Shown here piece after piece: positions 22,948 through 32,190 of a DNA stretch of 64,000 nt; the stretch's first letter is position 1; each line of letters starts with the position of its first letter. This DNA is from Streptomyces sp. TLI_235. GTDB taxonomy: Bacteria > Actinomycetota > Actinomycetes > Streptomycetales > Streptomycetaceae. The stretch covers positions 3,534,001 through 3,598,000 of the forward strand of contig NSGV01000001.1 in the NCBI GenBank assembly GCA_002300355.1. The letters run 5' to 3'. The notes beneath the pieces are model-generated. The model saw nothing but the letters and a program-made list of their open reading frames with translations. It did not search any database and was not told the DNA's origin. A program made the translations under genes and the position numbers.

Positions 22948-23538
22948 TCAGATCCGGGGTGCGTCGCCGAGGCAGAGTTCGCCGCCGGGGCTCTGCAGCA
23001 GGGTGTGCAGGAAGAGCAGTTCGACCCCGTCGGGGGTGTCGGCGGCGATGCAGTGCGGGGTGAGCGAGTCGAAGTGCGCCGAGTCGCCCTCGTCGAGGAG
23101 GTGGACCGCCTCGCCGAGCGTGAGCCGCAGCCGCCCGCGCAGCACGTAGAGCCACTCCTCGCCGGGGTGCACCCGGACGACGGCGTCCTGCACGCTCGGC
23201 GGCACCTGGACGCGCAGCGCCTGCATCGCGCGGCCGGGGGCGCCGGCCCGCCGGTAGCCCCAGCCGCCGGCCCTGCCGGGCTCGATGGCGCCGCCGCGGA
23301 CCACCGGGTCGGGCTCTCCGGGCTGCTCACCGAGCAGCCCGGAGACGGAGGTGCCGTAGGCGCGGGCGAGACCGAGCAGGACGGGCAGCGAGGGCTGCCG
23401 CCGCCCGGTCTCAAGCCGCGACAGATAGGCTGGGGAGAGGCCGACCCGGGCGGCCGCGCCCTCCAGGGTCAGCCGCCCGGCCAGCCGGTGCTCGCGCAGT
23501 CGCGGGCCGAGGCCCGCGACCTCCTGGTCGTCCGTCAT
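22948..23538 (-). CDS. XRE regulator with C-terminal cupin
   Basis: 196 residues. The HTH occupies about 10-65 (LGPRLREHRLAGRLTLEGAAARVGLSPAYLSRLETGRRQPSL). A cupin barrel follows (VRVHPGEEWLYVLRGRLRL, then LDEGDSAHFDSLTPH), which may bind a small effector. This is the architecture of PuuR/ClgR-like XRE-cupin repressors. ATG 23538 (MTDDQE). A 17-bp palindrome sits 40 nt upstream of the start and is the probable autoregulatory site. It is followed by a 48-residue membrane protein. Confidence 0.9.
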   Translation of the reverse strand: MTDDQEVAGLGPRLREHRLAGRLTLEGAAARVGLSPAYLSRLETGRRQPSLPVLLGLARAYGTSVSGLLGEQPGEPDPVVRGGAIEPGRAGGWGYRRAGAPGRAMQALRVQVPPSVQDAVVRVHPGEEWLYVLRGRLRLTLGEAVHLLDEGDSAHFDSLTPHCIAADTPDGVELLFLHTLLQSPGGELCLGDAPRI

Positions 23539-23577
23539 GCGACCAGTCCACACCCGCCGTGCCTGCCGGGCAAGAAA

Positions 23578-23594
23578 TTTGCCTCAGAGGCAAA
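23578..23594. promoter_or_regulatory. Palindromic operator of the XRE-cupin gene
   Basis: TTTGCCTC-A-GAGGCAAA is a perfect 17-bp palindrome with a central A. It lies between the stop of the MFS gene (23607) and the start of the XRE gene (23538). Short palindromes of this size are typical of XRE dimer sites. Confidence 0.75.
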
Positions 23595-23606
23595 CCGCCG
23601 GCGGTC

Positions 23607-25106
23607 TCAGCCTGCCAGGGCCGGCTCGCCCTCCTGCCGCACGGACTCCTCCTGCCCGGTGTTCTCCTGCCCGTCGGGCTGCGGGCGGCGCTTCGGCAGC
23701 GCCCCCATCAGCAGGAACACCAGCAGCAGGCCGCCCGCCACCCACCAGAGCGACGCGGCGAACGCGGCCGTGAACGCCCGGCCGTCGGCGAGTTCGGCCG
23801 GCGCCGCCCCGTCGACCACGCCGAAGAACGCCACCGAGGTCAGGCCGAGGCCGAGCGCCACGCCCAGCTGGTTCACCGTGTTGATCAGCCCGGAGGCCGA
23901 GCCGGCGTGCTCGCGCGGCACCTCGGAGAGCACCGCGTCCGTCAGCGGAGCCACGATCAGGCCCATGCCGGCGCCCATGACCACCAGCGGCGCCGCCATC
24001 TGCCAGGGGGTGATGCCGGTGCCGAGCCACTCGGCGAGGCCGAGGTAGAGCCCGGTGCCCGCCGCCATGATCAGCGCGCCCGCCCGCAGCACCGCGCGGC
24101 CGTACCGCGGCACCAGCTTCTGCACGGAGAGCCCGGCGGCGGTGGAGACCGCCAGCGAGAACGGCAGCCCGGTGAGCCCGGCCTTCAGCGGGCTCCAGCC
24201 GAGGCCGAGCTGCATGTAGAGCGTCCAGGCCAGGAAGAACACGCCGCAGGCGGTGCCGTGGCCGAGCTGGACGCCGATCCCGGCGGCGAAACTGCGCACC
24301 CGGAACAGCGAGAGCTCGACCAGCGGCGAGCCGTCCCGGCGGGACTTGGCCCGCTCGTGACGGACGAACAGCGCCAGCACGGCGATCCCGCCCGCCATCA
24401 CGGCGTACCCCCACAGCGGCCAGCCGAGCTCACGGCCCTGGGTCAGCGGGTACAGCACCATCAGCAGACCCGCGCTGGCCAGCGCCACGCCGGCCAGGTC
24501 CAGCCGGAGCGCCTGCGGGGCCTTCGACTCGTCGATGAAGATCCGGCCGAGCAGCAGTCCGGCCACGCCGACGGGCAGGTTGACCAGGAAGATCGGCCGC
24601 CAGCCGAGGCCCGCGACGTCCCACTCGGTGAGCAGCGCGCCCAGCAGCGGGCCGGTCACCGCACCGAGGCCCACCATGGCGCCGAACAGGCCGAAGACCT
24701 TGCCGCGCTCCTCCGCGGGGAATCCCGCGTGGATGATCGCCAGCACCTGGGGCACCATCAGCGCACCCGCCGCGCCCTGCAGCACCCGCGCGGCGACCAG
24801 CATGTCCGGCCCGGTCGCGAAGCCGCAGAGGGCCGAGGCGGCGGTGAAGCCGGCGATGCCCAGCAGGAAGAGCCGCTTGCGGCCGTGGATGTCGCCGAGC
24901 CGGCCGCCGGTGATCAGACCGACCGCGAAGGCCAGCGCGTAGCCCGCGCTGATCCACTGCAGCGCGCTGAACGAGGCGCCGGTCTCCTCCCGGATGCTCG
25001 GCATGGCGATGTTGACGATGGTGACGTCCACCAGGTCCATCAGACTGGCCGTCATCACCACGGCCAGTGCGATCCAGCGCCTGCGGTCGGAACGTTCGGG
25101 GGCCAT
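23607..25106 (-). CDS. MFS drug-efflux transporter, DHA2 (14-TM) family
   Basis: 499 residues with about 14 transmembrane helices. Helix 1 is MDLVDVTIVNIAMPSI (the D-x-T-I-V-N-V-A-L-P motif of DHA2). The inter-helix 2-3 loop is GRLGDIHGRKRLFL (motif A). Motif C-like GLGAVTGPLLGALL follows, and the helix 5-6 region is FLVNLPVGVAGLLLG. It is expected to export drugs or metabolites with protons. GAGGAG precedes the ATG by 6 nt. It is divergent from a WYL-domain regulator that probably controls it. Confidence 0.93.
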   Translation of the reverse strand: MAPERSDRRRWIALAVVMTASLMDLVDVTIVNIAMPSIREETGASFSALQWISAGYALAFAVGLITGGRLGDIHGRKRLFLLGIAGFTAASALCGFATGPDMLVAARVLQGAAGALMVPQVLAIIHAGFPAEERGKVFGLFGAMVGLGAVTGPLLGALLTEWDVAGLGWRPIFLVNLPVGVAGLLLGRIFIDESKAPQALRLDLAGVALASAGLLMVLYPLTQGRELGWPLWGYAVMAGGIAVLALFVRHERAKSRRDGSPLVELSLFRVRSFAAGIGVQLGHGTACGVFFLAWTLYMQLGLGWSPLKAGLTGLPFSLAVSTAAGLSVQKLVPRYGRAVLRAGALIMAAGTGLYLGLAEWLGTGITPWQMAAPLVVMGAGMGLIVAPLTDAVLSEVPREHAGSASGLINTVNQLGVALGLGLTSVAFFGVVDGAAPAELADGRAFTAAFAASLWWVAGGLLLVFLLMGALPKRRPQPDGQENTGQEESVRQEGEPALAG

Positions 25107-25208
25107 GGCCGCTCCTCGGGGAGGTCGTCGGGAGTCATCGGGAACGCTTCCGACGCTAGGGCCCGATTAGGCCGGATCCTGTCCGCAATGTGCGCCAGAC
25201 TCGGGGGC

Positions 25209-26165
25209 ATGACCGACACCCCGGCCCGGCTGCTGGCCCTGCTCTCCCTGCTGCAGACCCCGCGCGAATGGCCCGGCGGCGAACTCGCCGACCGCCTGGA
25301 CGTCAGCCCGCGCACCGTCCGCCGGGACATCGAGCGGCTGCGCGACCTCGGCTACCCCGTGCAGGCCACCCGCGGGCCGGTCGGCGGGTACCGGCTGGTC
25401 GCCGGCACCGCGATGCCCCCGCTGCTGCTCGACGACGAGGAGGCGGTGGCCATCGCGGTGGGCCTGCGGACGGCCGCCGGGCACGCCGTCGACGGGATCG
25501 AGGAGGCGTCCGTCCGGGCGCTGGCCAAGCTCGTCCAGGTGCTGCCGTCGCGGCTGCGGCACCGGGTCTCCGCGCTGGACACCGCGACCGTCCCGATGCT
25601 GCCCGGGGACGGGCCCCGGATCGACCCCGAGGACCTGGCCCTCCTCGCCTCCGCCGTCGCCGCCCGGGAACAGGTCCGCTTCGACTACCGGGCCCGCGAC
25701 GGCGCCCGGACCCGCCGCCGGGTCGAACCGCACCGCCTGGTCTCGGCCGGCCGCCGCTGGTACCTCGTCGCCCACGACACCGACCGGGACGACTGGCGGC
25801 TGTTCCGCGTCGACCGGATCGCCGACCCGCAGCGGACCGGGCTGCGCTGCGCCCCGCGCGAGCTGCCGGCCGAGGACGCCGCCGCCTTCGTCGCCGCCCG
25901 GCTCGCCGGACCGTCCCGCTCGTACCGCGCGGTGGCCACCCTGCACCTGCCGGCCGACGAGGCCGCCCGCCGGCTCGGCCCGTCCGCGGGCACCCTGGAG
26001 CCGCTCGACGAGCAGCGCTGCCGCCTGCACAGCCGAGCCGACCCGCTGGAGTGGCTGGCCGTCCGACTGATCACCCTGGGCTGCGAGTTCGAGGTCCACG
26101 AACCCCCCGAGCTCGCCGACCACCTGCGCACCCTGGCCGGCCGCGCCGCCCGCGCGGCCGGCTGA
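25209..26165 (+). CDS. HTH-11/WYL-domain transcriptional regulator (YafY type)
   Basis: 318 residues. An N-terminal winged helix (about 5-55: RLLALLSLLQTPREWPGGELADRLDVSPRTVRRDIERLRDLGYPV) is followed by a WYL domain (about 140-210: VRFDYRARDGARTRRRVEPHRLVSAGRRWYLVAHD, then WRLFRVDRI) and a WCX-like C-terminus. WYL domains sense nucleic acids or nucleotides in several systems. The ATG at 25209 is 7 nt after CAGACT and lacks a Shine-Dalgarno, so it may be leaderless. Divergent from the MFS pump, its likely target. Confidence 0.92.
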   Translation: MTDTPARLLALLSLLQTPREWPGGELADRLDVSPRTVRRDIERLRDLGYPVQATRGPVGGYRLVAGTAMPPLLLDDEEAVAIAVGLRTAAGHAVDGIEEASVRALAKLVQVLPSRLRHRVSALDTATVPMLPGDGPRIDPEDLALLASAVAAREQVRFDYRARDGARTRRRVEPHRLVSAGRRWYLVAHDTDRDDWRLFRVDRIADPQRTGLRCAPRELPAEDAAAFVAARLAGPSRSYRAVATLHLPADEAARRLGPSAGTLEPLDEQRCRLHSRADPLEWLAVRLITLGCEFEVHEPPELADHLRTLAGRAARAAG

Positions 26166-26210
26166 CACCGAGGTGCCCGTCCGCGCCTTCGGGCCGACCG
26201 CCCGACCGCG

Positions 26211-27944
26211 CTACGGCCGCGGGATGTTGCGCAGGTTCGACCGGGCGAGGTCGATCATCCGGCCGACGCCGCCGGAGAGCACGGTGCGGCCGGCGGCGAG
26301 GGCGAAGCCGCGGAGCTGGGCGGCGGTGATCTTCGGCGGGATGGAGAGGGCGTTGGGGTCGGTGACCACGTCGACGAGTGCGGGGCCGGGGCGTTCGAGG
26401 CTCTCGGCGAGCACCTCGCGGAGCTTGGCCGGATCGGTGACCCGCTTGGCGGGGATGCCGGCGGCCCGGGCGATCGCCGCGTAGTCGACGTCCCCGTTGT
26501 CGATCTCCCACTCGGGGTAGCCGCTGACCAGCATCTCCAGCTTGATCATGCCGAGCGCGCCGTTGTTGAAGACGACGGTCTTGACCGGCAGCCGGTGCTT
26601 GGCGACGGTGAGCAGTTCACCGAGCAGCATGCCGAGCCCGCCGTCGCCCGACATCGAGATCACCTGCCGCCCGGGGAAGGCCAGTTGGGCGCCGATGGCG
26701 TGCGGCAGGGCGTTCGCCATGGAGCCGTGCAGGAAGGAGCCGATCACCCGGCGGCGGCCGTTGGGGGTGAGGTAGCGGGCCGCCCAGACGTTGCACATGC
26801 CGGTGTCGACGGTGAAGACGGCGTCGTCGGCGGCGACGTCGTCGAGCACCGAGGCCACGTACTCGGGGTGGATCGGGGTGTGCTTCTCGATGTCCCGGGT
26901 GTAGGCGCCGACGACGGTCTCCAGGGCCTTGGCGTGCCGCTCCAGCATGGTGTCGAGGAAGCCGCGGTCGCCGCGCCGGGCGAGCAGCGGCAGGACGGCC
27001 CGCAGGGTGGCGGAGACGTCGCCGTGCACGGCGAGTTCGAGCGGGACGCGCCGCCCGAGCCGGGTGGCGTCGTGGTCGACCTGGATCACCCGGCGGGTCG
27101 GCAGGAAGGAGTCGTACGGGAAGTCGGTGCCCAGCAGCAGCACCAACTCGGCCTCGTGCAGCGCCTCGTGGCAGGCGCCGTAGCCGAGCAGCCCGCTCAT
27201 GCCGACGTCGTACGGGTTGTCGTACTGGATGAACTCCTTGCCGCGCAGCGAGTGTCCGACCGGGGCCTGCAGGGTGTCGGCGAGCTTCATCACCTCCTCG
27301 TGCGCGTCGCGGGTGCCGGCGCCGCAGAAGAGCGTGACGGTGGCGGCCGACTCCAGGGCGAGGGCGAGTGCCTGGACCTGGCCCCAGGGCGGTGCGGCGA
27401 CGGCCTGTTCGGTCAGGAAGTGCGAGCTGCCGGTGGGGCCTGCGGCGGGCAGGGCGGCGACGTCGCCGGGGAAGGCGAGCACGGCGACGCCGCGCGCACC
27501 GAGCGCGTGCTGGACGGCGACCCGCAGCAGCCGCGGCATCTGGCCGGGGGTGGAGACCATCTCGCAGAAGGTGCTGCAGTCGGTGAACACCCGCTCGGGG
27601 TGGGTCTCCTGGAAGAAGCCGGTGCCGATCTGCCCGGACGGGATGTGCGAGGCGAGGGCCAGCACCGGCACACCGCTGCGCTGGGCGTCGTAGAGGCCCT
27701 GGATGAGGTGGGTGTTGCCAGGGCCGCAGGAGCCGGCGCAGACCGCGAGCCGGCCGGTGAGTCCGGCCTCGGCGGCGGCCGCGAAGGCACCGGCCTCCTC
27801 GTTGCGGACGTGCACCCAGGAGATCCCCTCGGCGCGGCGGATCGCGTCGACCACAGGGTTGAGGCTGTCGCCGACCACGCCGTAGACCCGCTCGACGCCG
27901 GCCTGCCGGAGCACCTCGACCATCTGTTCGGCCACACTGCCCAC
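26211..27944 (-). CDS. poxB: Thiamine-diphosphate enzyme, pyruvate oxidase/dehydrogenase (quinone) type
   Basis: 577 residues, the usual PoxB length. The catalytic Glu is in VHVRNEEAGAFAAAA (about 50). The FAD/central domain lies around 190-330. The ThDP motif is MSGDGGLGMLLGELLTV...VFNN (G-D-G...N-N). The reaction is oxidative decarboxylation of pyruvate to acetate, with electrons to the quinone pool. The GTG at 27944 follows GGAAGGGCGG. The frame stays open far upstream, but the code before 27944 is antisense shadow. It lies 98 nt downstream of the GH65 gene in the same direction. Confidence 0.88.
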   Translation of the reverse strand: MGSVAEQMVEVLRQAGVERVYGVVGDSLNPVVDAIRRAEGISWVHVRNEEAGAFAAAAEAGLTGRLAVCAGSCGPGNTHLIQGLYDAQRSGVPVLALASHIPSGQIGTGFFQETHPERVFTDCSTFCEMVSTPGQMPRLLRVAVQHALGARGVAVLAFPGDVAALPAAGPTGSSHFLTEQAVAAPPWGQVQALALALESAATVTLFCGAGTRDAHEEVMKLADTLQAPVGHSLRGKEFIQYDNPYDVGMSGLLGYGACHEALHEAELVLLLGTDFPYDSFLPTRRVIQVDHDATRLGRRVPLELAVHGDVSATLRAVLPLLARRGDRGFLDTMLERHAKALETVVGAYTRDIEKHTPIHPEYVASVLDDVAADDAVFTVDTGMCNVWAARYLTPNGRRRVIGSFLHGSMANALPHAIGAQLAFPGRQVISMSGDGGLGMLLGELLTVAKHRLPVKTVVFNNGALGMIKLEMLVSGYPEWEIDNGDVDYAAIARAAGIPAKRVTDPAKLREVLAESLERPGPALVDVVTDPNALSIPPKITAAQLRGFALAAGRTVLSGGVGRMIDLARSNLRNIPRP

Positions 27945-28042
27945 GGTTCCGCCCTTCCGTCGCCGGTCACAGGTCGCCACCACCCTGCGACGGCGGCCTG
28001 CGGCGGGCACCCGGTCGGCGGCGAACGGGTGACCGCCCGGCG

Positions 28043-30439
28043 TCACTCCGCGGGCAGGTGCTCGATCGGCTGGGTGTGCACGCCGGCCTGCGGGTGCCGC
28101 CGGGCAGGTTCGCGGCCGGGCGGCTGGATGCACCGCTCCGGCGGTGCATCGGCGACGACGGTCGGCCGGTGCACCGGCGAACCCGACTTCACCTCCAGCA
28201 CCTCGCCGTCGTGCTGCACCTGGATGCTCTGCCCGCGCTTCAGCGTGTACCTGGTGGTGGCGTGGGTGATCTCGACCCGCAGCAGGCTGTCGCGGACCCG
28301 CAGCGCGAACGAGAGCCGGCGCAGCCCGGAGGGCAGCCGGGGCCGGAAGAAGAGCCGGCCGCCGCGGTCGCGCAGGCCGCCGAAGCCGGCCACCAGGGCG
28401 ATGCAGGCCCCGGCGAGGGAGGCCATGTGCAGCCCGTCGCGGGTGTTGCCGCCGAGGTCGTGCAGGTCCATCAGGGCGGCTTCGGCGGTGTAGTCGTAGG
28501 CGAGGTCGAGCTGGCCGACCTCGGCCGCGATGACCGCCTGGGTGCAGGCGGACAGCGAGGAGTCCCGGACGGTGAGGCGCTCGTAGTAGGCGAAGTTGCG
28601 GGCCTTCTGCTCGTCGGTGAAGGCGTCGCCGCGGACCTGCATGGCGAGCACCAGGTCGGCCTGCTTGACGACCTGCTTCCGGTACAGGTCGAAGTAGGGG
28701 TAGTGCAGCAGCAGCGGGTAGTTCTCGGCCGGGGTGTTCTCGAAGTCCCACTGCTGGTGGTCGGTGAAGCCGTCGGCCTGCGGGTGGACGCCGAGGTTCT
28801 CGTCGTAGGGGATGAACATCGCGGAGGCGGCGTCCCGCCAGGCGGCCGCCTCCTCGGTGTCGACGCCGAGCGCGGCGGCCTCCAGCGGGTGCCGGGTGGC
28901 GGCCTCGGCGGCGGCGCGCAGGTTGGTCTGCGCCATGAGGTTGGTGAAGACGTTGTTGTCGGCGACGGCGCTGTACTCGTCCGGGCCGGTGACGCCCTCG
29001 ATGCGGAACCGGCCGGCCGGGTCGTGGTGGCCGAGCGAGCGCCACATCCGGGCGGTCTCGACGAGCAGTTCCAGGCCCCAGGTGCGCTCGAACTCGACGT
29101 CGGCGGTGGCGTGCACGTAGCGGACCACCGCGGCGGCGATGTCCGCTCCGATGTGGAAGGCGGCGGTGCCGGCCGGCCAGTAGCCGGAGCACTCCTCGCC
29201 GCGGATCGTCCGCCACGGGAAGACCGCGCCGGCCAGGCCGAGCTGGGCGGCGCGCTCGCGGGCCATCGGCAGGGTGGTGTGCCGCCAGCGCAGCGCCTGG
29301 TCGACGGCGGAGGGCAGGCAGTAGGTGAGCACCGGCAGGACGAAGGTCTCGGTGTCCCAGAAGCTGTGGCCGTCGTAGCCGGGGCCGGTGAGGCCCTTGG
29401 CCGGGATGGCCCGCTCCTCGCTGCGGGCGCCCGCCTGCAGCACGTGGAACAGGGCGAAGCGGACGGCCTGCTGCAGTTCGACGTCGCCCTCGACCTCGAT
29501 GTCGCTGCCGCCCCAGAAGTCGGCGAGGAAGCCCTTCTGCTCGGCGACGAGCCCGTCCCAGCCGGTGTAGCGGGCGGCCGTCAGCGCGGCCTCCACCTGG
29601 TCGCGGACGGCGGGCAGCGAGCGGGTCGCCGACCAGCCGTACGCGACGAACTTGACCAGCCGCAGCTTCTCGCCGGCCTGCAGGACGGTGGTGACGCTGA
29701 TCCGGCCCTGCTGCTCGGTGGCCTCGGCGGTGGCCTCGAAGCGCTTGGGCCCCTCGATGATGTGGTCCATGCCGGCGGCGACCCGCAGACCGCTGTAGCG
29801 GGTGCGGTGCACCAGGACGGCCTTGGTGCCGGTCGCCTCGTGCGCCTCGGCGACCAGCGGTGCCTCCAGCACGGCGGCGGCCCGCGGGTCGCGCTCGCCG
29901 TCCGGCAGCTGCTCGTTGGCGACCAGTTCGGACTGGAGCACGATCCGGACGGGGCCGTCGACGGCCTCGACCGTGTAGTCGAAGGCGGCGACGGCGCGCT
30001 GGGTGAGCGAGACCAGGCGGGCGGAGGAGACCTTGACGGTCCGTCCGGCGGGGGAGGTCCACTCGGCGGTCCGGTGCAGCACGCCGTCCCGGAAGTCGAG
30101 GCTCCGCTGGTGCTGGTGCAGGTCGCCGTAGCGCAGGTCGAAGGGCTCGTCGTCGACCAGCAGCCGGATGATCTTGCCGTTGGTGACGTTGATGACGCTC
30201 TGCCCGGACTCCGGGTAGCCGTAGCCGCTCTCCGCGTAGGGCAGCGGGCGCAGCTCGAAGACGCCGTTGAGGTAGGTGCCGGGCAGGCCGTGCGGTTCGC
30301 CCTCGTCGAGGTTGGCGCGCAGTCCGATGTGGCCGTTGGAGAGGGCGAAGACGGACTCGGCGCGGGCCAGGCCGGCCAGGTCGAGGCCGTGCTCGACCAC
30401 GCCCCACGGGTCGACGGTGAAGGTGTCCTGGCTGGTCAC
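28043..30439 (-). CDS. GH65 disaccharide phosphorylase (maltose/trehalose/kojibiose type)
   Basis: 798 residues, full length for GH65: an N-terminal beta-sandwich (about 1-270), a catalytic (alpha/alpha)6 barrel and a C-terminal beta-sheet domain. The motif GVTGPDEYS holds the general acid Glu488. Other conserved parts are GHSFWDTETFVLPVLTY and RGEECSGYWPAGTAAFHI. It phosphorolyses an alpha-glucosyl disaccharide to beta-glucose-1-phosphate; the exact disaccharide cannot be read. The start GTG 30439 overlaps the mutase stop (GTGA). A Pro/His-rich tail of about 35 residues is unusual. Confidence 0.92.
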   Translation of the reverse strand: MTSQDTFTVDPWGVVEHGLDLAGLARAESVFALSNGHIGLRANLDEGEPHGLPGTYLNGVFELRPLPYAESGYGYPESGQSVINVTNGKIIRLLVDDEPFDLRYGDLHQHQRSLDFRDGVLHRTAEWTSPAGRTVKVSSARLVSLTQRAVAAFDYTVEAVDGPVRIVLQSELVANEQLPDGERDPRAAAVLEAPLVAEAHEATGTKAVLVHRTRYSGLRVAAGMDHIIEGPKRFEATAEATEQQGRISVTTVLQAGEKLRLVKFVAYGWSATRSLPAVRDQVEAALTAARYTGWDGLVAEQKGFLADFWGGSDIEVEGDVELQQAVRFALFHVLQAGARSEERAIPAKGLTGPGYDGHSFWDTETFVLPVLTYCLPSAVDQALRWRHTTLPMARERAAQLGLAGAVFPWRTIRGEECSGYWPAGTAAFHIGADIAAAVVRYVHATADVEFERTWGLELLVETARMWRSLGHHDPAGRFRIEGVTGPDEYSAVADNNVFTNLMAQTNLRAAAEAATRHPLEAAALGVDTEEAAAWRDAASAMFIPYDENLGVHPQADGFTDHQQWDFENTPAENYPLLLHYPYFDLYRKQVVKQADLVLAMQVRGDAFTDEQKARNFAYYERLTVRDSSLSACTQAVIAAEVGQLDLAYDYTAEAALMDLHDLGGNTRDGLHMASLAGACIALVAGFGGLRDRGGRLFFRPRLPSGLRRLSFALRVRDSLLRVEITHATTRYTLKRGQSIQVQHDGEVLEVKSGSPVHRPTVVADAPPERCIQPPGREPARRHPQAGVHTQPIEHLPAE

Positions 30440-31194
30440 CACTCCTCCCCGGGCGCGTCGGGGAGGAGGTCGGCGAGGTCGCGGACGACGATGTCGGCGC
30501 CGTGCGCGCGCAGTTCCCCGGCCTGGCCGACCCGGTCGACGCCGACCACGGTGCCGAAACCGCCGGCCCGGCCGGAGGCGACGCCGGCCAGCGCGTCCTC
30601 GAAGACGGCGGCGTGCTCGGGTGTGGTGCCGAGGGCCCGGGCGGCGGCGAGGTAGGTGTCGGGCGCGGGCTTGCCGGCCAGGTGGTCGCGGTGGGCGGTG
30701 ACGCCGTCGACCACCACGTCGAAGAGGCCGTCGATGCCGGCGGCCCGCAGCACGTCCCGGCAGTTGGCGCTGGAGGAGACCACGGCGCGCGGCAGGCCGA
30801 GTTCGCGCAGCCGGTGCAGGTAGGCGACGGAGCCGGGGTAGGGCTCGACGCCCTGCTCGCGGATCATCCGCAGCACGGTGTCGTTCTTGGCCCGGCTGAG
30901 GCCCCGGAGGGTGCGGGTGCCGGGGGCGTCCTGCTCGTCGCCCTCGGACAGGTGGACGCCGCGGGACTCCAGGAAGGCCCGGGTGCCGTCGAGCCGGGGC
31001 CGGCCGTCGACGTACTCGTCGTAGTCGGCGACCGGGTCGAAGGGTACGAAGGGTGCGCCGGTGCGGTGCGCCTCGGCGCGCAGGAAGGTGTCGAACATGT
31101 CCTTCCAGGCGGCGGCGTGCACGGTCGCGGTCTGCGTCAGCACGCCGTCGAGGTCGAACAGGAAGGCGTGGATGTCGTCCGGAAGCCCCAGCAT
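30436..31194 (-). CDS. HAD-family beta-phosphoglucomutase
   Basis: 252 residues. HAD motif I is FDLDGVLTQTATVHAAAW (nucleophile D and acid/base D), motif II VVSSSANC, motif III GKPAPDTYL and motif IV FEDALAG. A cap domain lies between motifs I and II. It converts beta-glucose-1-phosphate from the GH65 enzyme to glucose-6-phosphate. Translational coupling to GH65 (4-nt overlap) supports this pathway. The start at MLGLPDD (31194) fits the domain; the upstream extension lacks family sequence. Confidence 0.92.
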   Translation of the reverse strand: MLGLPDDIHAFLFDLDGVLTQTATVHAAAWKDMFDTFLRAEAHRTGAPFVPFDPVADYDEYVDGRPRLDGTRAFLESRGVHLSEGDEQDAPGTRTLRGLSRAKNDTVLRMIREQGVEPYPGSVAYLHRLRELGLPRAVVSSSANCRDVLRAAGIDGLFDVVVDGVTAHRDHLAGKPAPDTYLAAARALGTTPEHAAVFEDALAGVASGRAGGFGTVVGVDRVGQAGELRAHGADIVVRDLADLLPDAPGEEW

Positions 31195-31300
31195 GGCTGC
31201 AAGTCTTGCCGGTGCGGTCGCGGATATGCCGCCCATTCGCGCCCGGCGTGTTGGGACGGCGCGGGCGGGCGGCACACCGGCGGTCGGCGGTCGGCGCGGC

Positions 31301-32074
31301 TCAGGGGACGGTGATCACCGCGAAGGCGGCGCCCTGCGGGTCGGCGACCAGGGCGGAGCGGCCGGCCGGGCCGTCGGACGGCGGGGCGAGGACCGTACCG
31401 CCGGCCTTCACCAGGGCGTCGACGGTGCTGTCGGTGTCGTCGACGGCGAACCAGACCCGCCAGTGCGAGGGGGTGCCGGGCGGGTCGTCCTGCAGGCCGA
31501 CGACGCCGCCGACGGCCCGGCCGTCGACGTGGATGCCGTGGTACCCGGGCATGCCCTCCATCGCGGCGGTCTCCACCCCGAACGCGGAGCGGAGGAAGGC
31601 GGAGGCGGCGTCGACGTCGCTGGTGTGCAGGTCGTTCCAGGTCAGCGCGCCGGGCTCGTTGACCACCTGGGCGCCGAAGAACTCGCCGGGCTGCCAGACC
31701 CCGAAGACGGCGCCGGTCGGGTCGCTGGCGACCAGCATCCGGCCGACGTTGCCGACGTCCACGGCCGGCATCAGGGTGGTGCCGCCGGCGGCGTTGACCG
31801 CGGCGAGGGTGGCGTCGGCGTCGTCGGAGGCCAGGTAGGTCGTCCAGACGACAGGCGGCAGCGGCTCGCCCTCGGGGGCCATCTGCGGGGCGATCCCGGC
31901 CACCGGGCGGCCGTTCAGCGAGCAGATCGCGTAGCCGCCGAACTCGGCCGGGCCGACCTCGCCCTGCCAGCCGAACAGGTCGCGGTAGAAGTCGAGGGCG
32001 GCCTGCTGGTCCTTGGCCATCAGGTCGACCCAGCAGGGGGTGCCGGGCCGATAGCGGGTGGTTACCTCGGGCAT
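31301..32074 (-). CDS. VOC-family protein with two glyoxalase-like domains
   Basis: 257 residues. Two repeated betaalphabeta modules are present. Module one spans about 10-125 (GTPCWVDLMAKDQQAALDFYRDLFGW...SDPTGAVFGVWQ). Module two spans about 135-257 (GALTWNDLHTSDVDAASAFLRSAFGV...ADPQGAAFAVI). The family includes dioxygenases, lyases and bleomycin-binding proteins; the function here is unknown. GGAGG lies 5 nt before the ATG. Confidence 0.88.
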   Translation of the reverse strand: MPEVTTRYRPGTPCWVDLMAKDQQAALDFYRDLFGWQGEVGPAEFGGYAICSLNGRPVAGIAPQMAPEGEPLPPVVWTTYLASDDADATLAAVNAAGGTTLMPAVDVGNVGRMLVASDPTGAVFGVWQPGEFFGAQVVNEPGALTWNDLHTSDVDAASAFLRSAFGVETAAMEGMPGYHGIHVDGRAVGGVVGLQDDPPGTPSHWRVWFAVDDTDSTVDALVKAGGTVLAPPSDGPAGRSALVADPQGAAFAVITVP

Positions 32075-32190
32075 CGTGCCTCCCTGGGAGCGGGTCCGGC
32101 CCCGTGCCGCACGGGGCCACCCTCCCGCCCACCCTTCCCGGTGCCGCCGCGCCCCGCCACCGGAGCGGGGTGCGGCGGCTCCGGGGCCGG

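Noticed and set aside
26211..30407. A single 1398-codon minus-strand frame covering PoxB and GH65
   Set aside because: Only the part to 27944 is the real PoxB-type protein; the rest is an off-frame reading of the GH65 gene, with Arg/Pro/Ala-rich composition.
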